Source: JADYYB01 sp964402985
GTDB lineage: Bacteria; Pseudomonadota; Alphaproteobacteria; Rhizobiales; Kaistiaceae
Direction: 5' to 3'
Length of the DNA stretch: 11,194 bases
Assembly (NCBI GenBank): GCA_964402985.1
Contig: CAYOET010000147.1
Span: 1 to 11,194, forward strand
In this document: positions 1 through 5,558 of the stretch, in pieces
How the letters are laid out: each line of letters begins with the position of its first letter
Position numbering within the stretch: the first letter of the stretch is position 1
Notes under the pieces: generated by a model
Seen by the model: the letters and a program-made list of their open reading frames with translations, nothing else
Told to the model about the DNA's origin: nothing
The model's database searches: none
Program-made: the position numbers and the translations under genes

Positions 1-1
1 T

Positions 2-571
2 ACCGGCATTATCCGCATGATGGTGTCGATCATCCCCTTCCAGGGCGCGCAGCAGCTGGTGAGCGTGATCGAAGCCTTCCTCAAGATTGGCGTCGGCCTC
101 GTCGACGAGGTGATCCTCGCCCACGGCATCCGTACCAAGGCCACCAATCCGTGGGCGTCGGCGCGCACCGCTCTCGTCCTCTACGGCCAGAACTACAAGA
201 CGATGCTGAAGAACGCCGCTTGGCTGACGCTGTTCACCTACGGTCTCGCGCTGATCGCCTTCATTCTTCTCCTCGGTCCGGCCGCGGGCATCGCCTACCT
301 CTTCCCGGGCACGCTCTCCTTTATCGGCGTCGTCATCGCGGTCTTCCTCGCGTGGAGCGTGAAGGCGGCGGTGGTCGACCCCTTCGCGATGACCGCGATG
401 ATGGACCTCTACTTCCGCACCATCGAGGGCCAGGTGCCCGATCCGGAGTGGGAAGCGAAGGTCGAGGGGATGTCGAAGAAGTTCAAGGAGCTGGGGCAGA
501 AGGCGATGAACTACACCCCGCCGATGGCGCGACCGGCCACGGACGCTCCGGCCGCTCCGGTCACGTCATAA
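2..571 (+). CDS. Integral membrane protein of unknown function, 5'-truncated by the window edge
   Basis: The reading frame is open from base 2 to a TAA at 569-571, so about 190 C-terminal residues are visible. The first ATG (17) has no Shine-Dalgarno sequence and lies in an already open frame, so the true start is probably outside the window. Counting from that ATG, residues about 68-93 and 95-118 are strongly hydrophobic and look like two adjacent membrane helices, followed by a charged cytoplasmic-type tail (EWEAKVEGMSKKFKELGQKA) and a Pro/Ala-rich end. The stretch LYGQNYKTMLKNAAW followed by two helices and an acidic turn is faintly reminiscent of choline-transporter-like (CTL/SLC44) proteins, but that is only an impression. 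It ends tail to tail with the zinc-ribbon gene, the two overlapping by 11 bases. I cannot assign a function. Confidence 0.7.
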   Translation, partial: TGIIRMMVSIIPFQGAQQLVSVIEAFLKIGVGLVDEVILAHGIRTKATNPWASARTALVLYGQNYKTMLKNAAWLTLFTYGLALIAFILLLGPAAGIAYLFPGTLSFIGVVIAVFLAWSVKAAVVDPFAMTAMMDLYFRTIEGQVPDPEWEAKVEGMSKKFKELGQKAMNYTPPMARPATDAPAAPVTS

Positions 572-845
572 GAACGCGCGAGTCGGCCGAGGCGGCGGCG
601 ATGCCGGCCGCCTCCGGCTCGTAGCGCCGATCGTTCTCCGCAAGGCCGTGATGGCCGCCGGACACCCGCCGCGCGGGCGGTGCCTGCGGCTCCGGGCCGT
701 CATCGCCGCGGATGAGATCGTGCCACAGACCGATCGAATGTCCGCAGCGCGAGCACATCACCTCGGTCGCGTGGGGCACGCCCTCCGCGACGATCTGCAT
801 TTCCAGATGGCACGCCGAACAGGTCAGAACCACACGATTTGTCAT
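561..845 (-). CDS. Small zinc-ribbon protein
   Basis: A 94-residue protein beginning MTNRVVLTCSACHLEM. It has two CxxC knuckles (C9/C12 and C31/C34) about 18 residues apart, the classic layout of a single structural zinc ribbon. A polar, Pro- and His-containing tail follows with no recognisable domain. The ATG at 845 is chosen over an in-frame upstream start at 887 because GGAG lies about 7 bases in front of it and the protein then begins directly with the ribbon. It is divergent from the RHH gene across a 179-base spacer and overlaps the 3' end of the membrane protein gene. Such small ribbons may bind nucleic acid or protein partners; nothing here says which. The call is good for the fold and unknown for the role. 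Confidence 0.7.
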   Translation of the reverse strand: MTNRVVLTCSACHLEMQIVAEGVPHATEVMCSRCGHSIGLWHDLIRGDDGPEPQAPPARRVSGGHHGLAENDRRYEPEAAGIAAASADSRVLMT

Positions 846-905
846 GGCGGAACTCCGCGGCAGGGGCGGCATCACCCGCCAAAGCATGACCTTGGCCGAT
901 CACGA

Positions 906-929
906 AACCCGAGTAAATCCGCCGGTTCC
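906..929 (-). promoter_or_regulatory. Weak EcfG-like promoter candidate for the zinc-ribbon gene
   Basis: On the - strand GGAAC (929-925) is followed after 15 bases by GGTT (909-906). This resembles the EcfG pattern GGAAC-N16/17-CGTT, but the spacer is one base short and the -10 element is off by one base. The position, about 60 bases upstream of the zinc-ribbon ATG, is suitable. Treat as tentative. Confidence 0.2.
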
Positions 930-963
930 ACAACCGTGTAACTGAACGGCAACCGGGCCAAAT

Positions 964-989
964 GGAACTCTGACGTCACCGTCGCCGTT
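964..989 (+). promoter_or_regulatory. EcfG (general stress sigma) promoter upstream of the RHH gene
   Basis: GGAAC at 964-968 and CGTT at 986-989 are separated by exactly 17 bases, which matches the alphaproteobacterial EcfG sigma-factor consensus GGAAC-N16/17-CGTT at every specified position. Transcription would start near 995-998, about 28 bases before the RHH ATG. The spacer also contains the perfect 8-base palindrome TGACGTCA (971-978). The match is seen directly; use by an EcfG sigma factor is inferred from the known consensus. Confidence 0.6.
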
Positions 990-1024
990 GATGTATTGGA
1001 CAAACTTCCCGCTACTGACGCCAA

Positions 1025-1309
1025 ATGAGTAAGAAGCCAATTCCGGAAACACTGGGTGCCACAGGAACGAGGAGACGGGACGTGGCTGGGCTGAACCGTG
1101 AAGAGCGGCTCCAGATCATGCTGACAAGCGAAGAGCTGAAGCTGATCGACGACTGGCGTTTCGAGCGGCGCATGCCAACGCGGGCGGCGGCGATCCGCGA
1201 GCTGCTGCGGATTGGCCTCTCGACGGGCGGCTTCGTTCTCGCCGAACCCGGCACGAAATCGTCGGACTATTCGGTCGCCGGAAACGGCGACGGCAGCAGC
1301 GCGCCCTAA
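1025..1309 (+). CDS. Ribbon-helix-helix (CopG/Arc-type) DNA-binding protein
   Basis: A 94-residue protein whose core fits the ribbon-helix-helix fold: a short strand (LQIML, 29-33), helix A (about 35-47, SEELKLIDDWRFE) and helix B (about 51-66, PTRAAAIRELLRIGLS). The core ends in the ELLRIGL pattern common in alphaproteobacterial CopG-like regulators. These proteins dimerise and put paired strands into the major groove. No toxin gene is adjacent, so it is more likely a stand-alone regulator than an antitoxin. The start is uncertain. The ATG at 1025 follows the EcfG promoter closely and has A-rich early codons but no Shine-Dalgarno. An in-frame GTG at 1082 has GAGGAG 7 bases upstream and would give 76 residues with the fold intact. 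The codons between the two starts have lower GC at third positions than the rest. Confidence 0.8.
   Translation: MSKKPIPETLGATGTRRRDVAGLNREERLQIMLTSEELKLIDDWRFERRMPTRAAAIRELLRIGLSTGGFVLAEPGTKSSDYSVAGNGDGSSAP
1069..1074 (+). promoter_or_regulatory. Internal Shine-Dalgarno marking an alternative GTG start of the RHH gene
   Basis: GAGGAG lies 7 bases before an in-frame GTG at 1082-1084 and is much stronger than anything upstream of the ATG at 1025. It may be the real initiation signal, or it may allow a second, shorter product. Confidence 0.4.
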
Positions 1310-1439
1310 GGGCCTCGAGCACTTTCGCCTTCCCCAGGAGACCCTTAAGATCAGAGGCTCCCCTGTGACGCCGCGAGAGCGGGCCGTCCGTGCACGCCGC
1401 TGAGTCCCGATCGGGGCCAGACGCAGGAACGACCGGCCG

Positions 1440-1468
1440 CTGGCTTTCGCCCCAACCGGTGCTATCGT
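1440..1468 (+). promoter_or_regulatory. Possible housekeeping promoter for the beta-trefoil gene pair
   Basis: CTGGCT (1440-1445) and TATCGT (1463-1468) are 17 bases apart, a 3/6 and 4/6 match to the sigma-70 boxes. They lie in the 312-base gap (1310-1621) between the RHH gene and the beta-trefoil gene. The leader would be about 145 bases. Otherwise the gap shows only short palindromes (CCCGATCGGG near 1407, CCCTGCAGGG near 1540) and no convincing gene. Confidence 0.25.
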
Positions 1469-1621
1469 CTGTCCCGCGTTCCGTGCCGCGCCTTTAGCGA
1501 AACGCCCGGGATGCGTGCTGGCGGACGGCCCTGCAGGGTCCAGCACTCGACGCCTCGCTGCTCGGCATTTGAACGCGCGCATGCACCGTTACCGGTCGCC
1601 TCGACCAGGGGAGCTTCTGCG

Positions 1622-2218
1622 ATGACCACGAGTCTCAGCCGGCCTGCCTTCGCCTCCACCCGATTTGTCTCGGCCCTTTGCGGCCTTGCCCTCGCCGTCT
1701 CCGCCCTCCTCGCGGCCTCGCTGCCGGCCGCGGCCCAGCCGATTCAATTTCAGGTGCAACCGGGCCTCATACCGCAGGGTCAGCTCCAGGCGATCCCGCG
1801 CCGGGTGGTGAGCATCCAGGGCGGCGGACTGCAGTTCCTCGACGCGGTGGCGGCCGACCAGTACAATCTCGGCCGCAACGTCGTCATCGCCTCGGGGGCC
1901 AACAGCCCCAACCAGCGCTGGGAGCTGACCGACACCGGCAACGGCTATACGATCATGCAGCAGAGCACCGGCCAGTTCCTCGACGCGCACGAGATCGCCG
2001 AGCTCGACTTCCGCGTCGTCACCCGCAATCGCCAGACCTTCGACAACACGCAGCTGTGGCGCCTGACCGGCTATGGCGGCGGCTTCTACACGATTCAGCA
2101 GGTGACCAGCGGCCGCTTCCTCGAGCCCTACCTCGATGCCGCGCACGGGTTTGCTGTCGTCACCCGGCCCGAGCGGCCCGGCGACAATCTGCAGCTCTGG
2201 CGCCTGGGCGACCTCTAG
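1622..2218 (+). CDS. Secreted beta-trefoil (ricin-B-lectin-like) protein
   Basis: A 198-residue protein. A Sec signal peptide (basic N-region, hydrophobic core about 17-33, likely cleavage AAA|QP after residue 38) is followed by three homologous repeats at about 62-107, 109-154 and 155-198. Each repeat carries an FLD or FLE turn and ends in the Q-x-W signature: QRW (98-100), QLW (144-146) and QLW (191-193). This (QxW)3 pattern is the hallmark of the ricin-B beta-trefoil, usually a carbohydrate-binding module. No catalytic domain is attached, so it is probably a free periplasmic or secreted binding protein. The ATG at 1622 is chosen for its GGGGAG about 9 bases upstream and the proper signal peptide; an in-frame ATG at 1511 would bury that signal. 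The next gene starts 48 bases downstream on the same strand and is probably co-transcribed. The ligand is unknown. Confidence 0.85.
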   Translation: MTTSLSRPAFASTRFVSALCGLALAVSALLAASLPAAAQPIQFQVQPGLIPQGQLQAIPRRVVSIQGGGLQFLDAVAADQYNLGRNVVIASGANSPNQRWELTDTGNGYTIMQQSTGQFLDAHEIAELDFRVVTRNRQTFDNTQLWRLTGYGGGFYTIQQVTSGRFLEPYLDAAHGFAVVTRPERPGDNLQLWRLGDL

Positions 2219-2266
2219 GGGACGCGACGCAAGCGGGTCCAGTCCGGGGATGGAGGAGACGATCGC

Positions 2267-2845
2267 ATGTGCCGATACGCGAGCGACAAGGTCTTCATCG
2301 TCAGGCCCGAGCCAAGACGGTTTCCGACCTGGCCGGCGATCGAGCCGCAGGCGGCCCAGCCGCAGGCGGCCCAGCCTCAGGCGGCCCAGCCACCGGCTGT
2401 CCAGCCGCCTGCGGGCGAGCCAACCCCGCCCTCGGGGCGGCGGCGGGGCTGGGCGGTTGCCGGGGTGGCCGCCCTTCTCGGCGCGAGCACCGTCGGTGGC
2501 GTGGCCTACGGCCAGCCTTTCGGCGGCGCCGTGCTCGGGAATCCGCCAGCGTTCGAATTGGCCCCGGTGCCGGTGTGCAACGAGAATATGCTCGAAGGGA
2601 TCTCCTATGAGGTGGCGGGGGTTAAGCGCTACCTCGTCCTGCCGGAGAGCACGCCGCAGGTCTGGTATCTCCTCGGCATCTCGATCACCACGGGGCTCGA
2701 TGCGGGCGTGTCGATCAGCGCGGTCGATTGCAGCGTGATCGGGGTGGACAACACACCCGCCATGCACCGGCCGTACTGCCGCCACCTGCCGAACCCGGGC
2801 CCGCTCTGCGTGGGAATCAACGTCGGGCCGGCGACCCGCAACTAG
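2267..2845 (+). CDS. Single-pass membrane protein with PQAAQ repeats and a cysteine-containing outer domain
   Basis: A 192-residue protein with a GGAGGAG ribosome site about 10 bases before the ATG. The N-terminal ~60 residues are basic and Pro/Ala/Gln-rich, with three exact PQAAQ units (27-41) and degenerate PPAVQ and PPAGE units. An RRR stop-transfer patch (58-60) precedes one membrane helix (about 62-82), so the N-terminus should be cytoplasmic and residues 83-192 periplasmic. The outer domain has four cysteines (104, 155, 171, 181) that could form two disulfides. I do not recognise the domain. It follows the secreted beta-trefoil gene by 48 bases in a likely two-gene operon, which suggests a shared envelope role. 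Its TAG stop overlaps the stop codon of the opposing DUF1801 gene. Confidence 0.75.
   Translation: MCRYASDKVFIVRPEPRRFPTWPAIEPQAAQPQAAQPQAAQPPAVQPPAGEPTPPSGRRRGWAVAGVAALLGASTVGGVAYGQPFGGAVLGNPPAFELAPVPVCNENMLEGISYEVAGVKRYLVLPESTPQVWYLLGISITTGLDAGVSISAVDCSVIGVDNTPAMHRPYCRHLPNPGPLCVGINVGPATRN
2345..2389 (+). repeat. Three tandem 15-base repeats coding PQAAQ
   Basis: The unit CCGCAGGCGGCCCAG occurs at 2345-2359 and 2360-2374, and with one silent change (CCTCAG) at 2375-2389. Two degenerate units follow up to about 2419. The repeat is in frame with the membrane protein and encodes a Pro/Ala/Gln linker. Near-identity at the DNA level points to recent slippage expansion. Confidence 0.9.
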
Positions 2846-3192
2846 CCGGCAAGCTCGGCGAGCTTGGCCTTGATGACCTTCCTGACGAGCGCGGCCGGCG
2901 GCGGCTTGCCGATCGGGAACTTGATCGAGCCCTTGCCCAGCTCGTAACCCTCGAGGTCGCCGGCCACGGCCTCCGGGATGTAGCCCATCGTCAGGAGATC
3001 GCAGTGCCCCTTGTGGGCGCTGAACCCGACGACCGCCTTCCCGTCGACCTTGAACACCGGCACCCGGTAACTGATCGTCTCGACCGCACTCGGCAGCGCG
3101 GCGCGGATCGTCGCGCGCAATTTCCCCAGCGTCGCCCGCTGCTCGCCGGGCAGGGCCGCCAGATACTCGTCGACGGGGGTCGCGACGGCCAC
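2842..3192 (-). CDS. DUF1801 (YdhG-like) domain protein
   Basis: A 116-residue protein that is essentially one DUF1801 domain. The features seen are ETISYRVPVFKVDGKAVVGF (38-57), the following SAHKGHCDLL, and the C-terminal KGSIKFPIGKPPPAALVRKV (87-106), which closely matches the conserved GKGSIRFP...P..LV end of this family. It is predicted cytoplasmic, with no signal or membrane segment. Members adopt a frataxin-like fold; their biochemical role is not established. The start is GTG at 3192, supported by AGAGG 5 bases upstream. The gene begins 8 bases after the stop of the HigA-like gene, so the two are almost certainly one transcript. Its stop is tail to tail with the membrane protein gene within the 4-base CTAG at 2842-2845. 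Confidence 0.85.
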   Translation of the reverse strand: MAVATPVDEYLAALPGEQRATLGKLRATIRAALPSAVETISYRVPVFKVDGKAVVGFSAHKGHCDLLTMGYIPEAVAGDLEGYELGKGSIKFPIGKPPPAALVRKVIKAKLAELAG

Positions 3193-3200
3193 CTATGCCT

Positions 3201-3524
3201 CTAAGCTGCCGGCCGCCGAAGAAGCTTGGCGATGTCCGCGCCGGCCGATCGACGCGCCACCTCGGGGTCGTAGGCGCTCTGGAGGTTGAGCCAGAACTGG
3301 GGACTGATGCCGAACCAAGGCCCCATGCGCAGTACCGTATCTCCAGTGACCGGGCGCTTTCCGTTGACGAGCTGCGAGATGCGGTTCGAAGGCACGCCGA
3401 TCTGGTGCGCGAGTTCGGCGGCGCCGATCTCCAGCTCGGTGAGTTCATCCCGAAGGACGATCCCCGGATGGAACGTCGGCGATCCCGCCCTCGGCTGGTC
3501 GATCACACTCTTCACGGCGATCAT
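3201..3524 (-). CDS. higA: HigA-family antitoxin / XRE-type transcriptional regulator, without a visible HigB partner
   Basis: A 107-residue protein with the HigA layout. HPGIVLRDEL (19-28) is followed by a Cro/C1-type helix-turn-helix (about 33-56, GAAELAHQIGVPSNRISQLV, then NGKRPVTGDTVLRM) and the family signature FGISPQFWLNLQSAYDPEVAR (71-91). In higBA modules this protein neutralises the HigB ribosome-dependent mRNase and represses its own promoter. Here no toxin gene lies upstream. The space before it holds a palindromic repeat, and the neighbour downstream is a DUF1801 gene 8 bases away. An alternative GTG start at 3548 has GAGG about 8 bases upstream and would add eight mostly basic residues; the ATG at 3524 gives the usual family length. 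It may act as a free-standing regulator. Confidence 0.85.
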   Translation of the reverse strand: MIAVKSVIDQPRAGSPTFHPGIVLRDELTELEIGAAELAHQIGVPSNRISQLVNGKRPVTGDTVLRMGPWFGISPQFWLNLQSAYDPEVARRSAGADIAKLLRRPAA

Positions 3525-3562
3525 CCGTCGTCGGCCCGGCGCACGCACCCACGCTACCTCAA

Positions 3563-3693
3563 CCTCCCCCTCGAGGGGAGGTCGAGGGTCGGCGAAGCCG
3601 AGCTTCGGGAAGGGGGCTGGCGTGCAATGAGACTCCGCGGGAGCCCCCCTCCCGAAACCGCTACGCGGTTTCGACTTCCCTCAAAGGGGGAGG
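3563..3693. repeat. About 131-base imperfect palindromic intergenic element (REP/MITE-like)
   Basis: The ends are inverted copies: CCTCCCCCTCGAGGG at 3563-3577 against the complement of CCCTCAAAGGGGGAGG at 3678-3693. Inside are further paired arms: GGGAAGGGGGCT (3607-3618) with AGCCCCCCTCCC (3642-3653, one mismatch), and a perfect hairpin CGAAACCGC-TAC-GCGGTTTCG (3653-3673). The left end is itself a small palindrome (3563-3581). It codes for nothing and sits between ettA and the HigA gene. It resembles non-autonomous dispersed palindromic repeats common in alphaproteobacteria, and as RNA it would form a strong structure downstream of ettA that could end or shield that transcript. Copy number elsewhere cannot be judged from one window. 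Confidence 0.7.
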
Positions 3694-3720
3694 CTAGAGA
3701 CGGCGCGGTCGCATTCGGTA

Positions 3721-5376
3721 CTACGCTCGCGCGAACTGCTTGTACTTGATGCGCTTGGGCATCACCGAGTCCGGGCCGAGGCGGCGCTTCTTGTCTTCCT
3801 CGTAGTCGGCGAAATTGCCCTCGAACCACTCGACATGGCTGTCGCCCTCGAAGGCCAGCATGTGGGTGGCGATGCGGTCGAGGAACATGCGGTCGTGGCT
3901 GATGATGACCGCGCAACCCGCGAAATCCTCGAGCGCGTCTTCCAGCGCCGACAAGGTCTCGGTGTCGAGGTCGTTGGTCGGCTCGTCGAGGAGGAGGACG
4001 TTGGCGCCCGACTTGAGGAGCTTGGCGAGGTGCACGCGGTTGCGCTGGCCGCCCGAGAGCTGGCCGACGCGCGCCTGCTGGTCCGGCCCCTTGAAGTTGA
4101 ACGCGCCGACATAGGCGCGCGAGTTCATCTCCCGCTTGCCGAGCTTGATGATCTCGGCCCCGCCCGAGACCTCCTCCCAGACCGTCTTGTTGGGGTCGAG
4201 CGTGTCGCGGCTCTGGCCGACATAGCCGAGATGCACCGTCTCGCCGAGCTTGATCGTGCCGGCGTCCGGCTTCTCCTCGCCGGTGAGCATGCGGAAGAGC
4301 GTGGTCTTGCCGGCGCCGTTCGGCCCGATGACGCCGACGATGCCGCCCGGCGGCAGCTTGAAGGTGAGGCCGTCGATGAGCAGCCGGTCGCCATAGCCCT
4401 TGGAGAGGTTGTCGATGTCGATGACGTTGCCGCCCAGGCGCTCGCCCGGCGGGATGAGGATTTGCGCCGCGCCGGGCTTGCGCTCCTCGTTGCGGCGGAC
4501 CAGCTCGTCATAGGCCTTGATGCGCGCCTTCGACTTGGTCTGCCGGGCGCGCGGGCTGGCCTGGATCCACTCGCGCTCGCGGGTGATCGCGCGCTGCCGC
4601 GAATCCTCCTCGCGGCCTTCCTGCTCCATGCGCTTGGCCTTCTTTTCGAGATAGACCGAGTAGTTGCCCTCGTAGGGGATGCCGCGGCCGCGATCGAGTT
4701 CGAGAATCCAGCCGGTGACGTTGTCGAGGAAGTAGCGGTCGTGGGTGACGATGAGGATCGCGCCCGGATATTCGCGAAGGTGGTTCTCGAGCCAGTTCAC
4801 CGACTCGGCATCGAGATGGTTGGTGGGCTCGTCGAGGAGAAGAAGGTCGGGCTTGGCGAGCAGCAGCTTGCAGAGCGCGATGCGGCGCTTCTCGCCGCCC
4901 GAGAGGCGGGTGACGTCGGCGTCGCCGGGCGGGCAGCGCAGCGCGTCCATCGCCTGCTCGACCTGCGCCTCGAGGTCCCACAGGTTCTGGCTGTCGATGA
5001 GGTCCTGGAGCTTGGCCGACTCGTCGGCGGTCTCGTCGGAATAGTTCATCATCAGCTCGTTGTAGCGGTCGAGGATCGCCTTCTTGGCCGCCACGCCCTC
5101 CATGACGTTGCCGAGCGCGTCCTTGCTCTCGTCGAGTTTCGGCTCCTGCGCGAGGTAGCCGACGGTCGCCCGCTCGGCCAGCCATGCCTCGCCGGAGAAC
5201 TCCTTGTCGGTGCCGGCCATGATGCGGAGCAGCGTCGACTTGCCCGAGCCGTTGGGGCCGAGCACGCCGATCTTGGCGTCCGGGTAGAACGAGAGGTTGA
5301 TCCCGTCGAGGACCTTCTTGCCTCCGCCATAGGCCTTCGACAGGCCCTGCATGTGATAGATGAACTGCCGCGCCAT
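3721..5376 (-). CDS. ettA: Energy-dependent translational throttle protein EttA (ABC-F ATPase)
   Basis: A 551-residue soluble protein, about the length of Escherichia coli EttA (555). There are two ABC domains in tandem. Domain 1 has Walker A GPNGSGKST (40-48), signature LSGGEKRR (158-165), Walker B LLLLDEPTNHLD with Glu183, and the switch histidine in THDRYFLD. Domain 2 has GPNGAGKTT (351-359), LSGGQRNR (440-447), LLLDEPTNDLD with Glu465, and ISHDRMFLD. Between them, at about 242-322, is the charged linker that contacts P-site tRNA in this family, and the arm insertion falls at about 95-139. The conserved C-terminus PKRIKYKQFAR is present. EttA binds the ribosomal E site and holds the first elongation steps when the ATP/ADP ratio is low. 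The start at 5376 is chosen for GGAG 8 bases upstream and the family N-terminus MARQFIYHM. All catalytic residues look intact. Confidence 0.95.
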   Translation of the reverse strand: MARQFIYHMQGLSKAYGGGKKVLDGINLSFYPDAKIGVLGPNGSGKSTLLRIMAGTDKEFSGEAWLAERATVGYLAQEPKLDESKDALGNVMEGVAAKKAILDRYNELMMNYSDETADESAKLQDLIDSQNLWDLEAQVEQAMDALRCPPGDADVTRLSGGEKRRIALCKLLLAKPDLLLLDEPTNHLDAESVNWLENHLREYPGAILIVTHDRYFLDNVTGWILELDRGRGIPYEGNYSVYLEKKAKRMEQEGREEDSRQRAITREREWIQASPRARQTKSKARIKAYDELVRRNEERKPGAAQILIPPGERLGGNVIDIDNLSKGYGDRLLIDGLTFKLPPGGIVGVIGPNGAGKTTLFRMLTGEEKPDAGTIKLGETVHLGYVGQSRDTLDPNKTVWEEVSGGAEIIKLGKREMNSRAYVGAFNFKGPDQQARVGQLSGGQRNRVHLAKLLKSGANVLLLDEPTNDLDTETLSALEDALEDFAGCAVIISHDRMFLDRIATHMLAFEGDSHVEWFEGNFADYEEDKKRRLGPDSVMPKRIKYKQFARA

Positions 5377-5449
5377 AATGCTGCTCCGCCGCTTCCCGTC
5401 GCTGGGGAAGGCCTCATGCCGAAATGGGTTTCTGGAAATCTGTTGCGGC

Positions 5450-5478
5450 GTTCTAATCGAGCCGGCGCGGCGGGGCAA
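5450..5478 (-). promoter_or_regulatory. Candidate sigma-70-type promoter of ettA
   Basis: On the - strand TTGCCC (5478-5473) and TAGAAC (5455-5450) are 17 bases apart, each matching the consensus at 4 of 6 positions. Transcription would begin near 5443, about 67 bases before the ettA start. Confidence 0.35.
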
Positions 5479-5501
5479 TGCGGCAGCGAACTCCGGAAAG
5501 G

Positions 5502-5521
5502 GCCGGCGGAAGACCGCCGGC
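5502..5521 (-). terminator. Terminator-like hairpin downstream of the peptidoglycan-binding gene
   Basis: A perfect 8-base GC stem with a tetraloop (GCCGGCGG-TCTT-CCGCCGGC read on the - strand) is followed by CCTTTCC. It lies 36 bases past the stop codon and about 25 bases before the candidate ettA promoter. The T-tract is short, so termination may be partial. Confidence 0.45.
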
Positions 5522-5540
5522 GCCTATCGTTGGGACCCTG

Positions 5541-5558
5541 AGCGGTCGTTAGACCGCT
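5541..5558 (-). terminator. Hairpin overlapping the stop codon of the peptidoglycan-binding gene
   Basis: AGCGGTC-TAAC-GACCGCT on the - strand forms a perfect 7-base stem that includes two bases of the TAG stop (5559-5557). It has no T-tract. It may protect the mRNA end or work together with the second hairpin at 5502-5521. Confidence 0.3.

Noticed and set aside
1426..1450. GGAAC in front of the beta-trefoil gene as a third EcfG promoter
   Set aside because: No CGTT-like box lies 16-17 bases downstream; the bases there are TCGC/CGCC.
872..1582. 236-codon open frame on the - strand across the RHH gene and the following gap
   Set aside because: Opposite a recognisable RHH gene and its promoter, Arg/Ala-rich, with no domain.
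1511..1621. Upstream in-frame ATG that would lengthen the beta-trefoil protein by 37 residues
   Set aside because: It would place a Cys/Arg-rich stretch before the signal peptide and has no good ribosome site, whereas the ATG at 1622 has both features right.
1589..3448. 619-codon open frame on the - strand covering the beta-trefoil, membrane protein, DUF1801 and part of the HigA gene
   Set aside because: It runs across five well-supported features in the wrong frame or strand, is Arg/Gly-rich, and has no recognisable domain.
3549..3720. A remnant of a HigB toxin between ettA and the HigA gene
   Set aside because: Neither strand showed HigB-like residues; the segment is explained by the palindromic element.
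3835..5541. 568-codon open frame on the + strand opposite ettA
   Set aside because: It is a mirror of the ABC-F coding sequence with the same low-complexity antisense composition and no domain or ribosome site.
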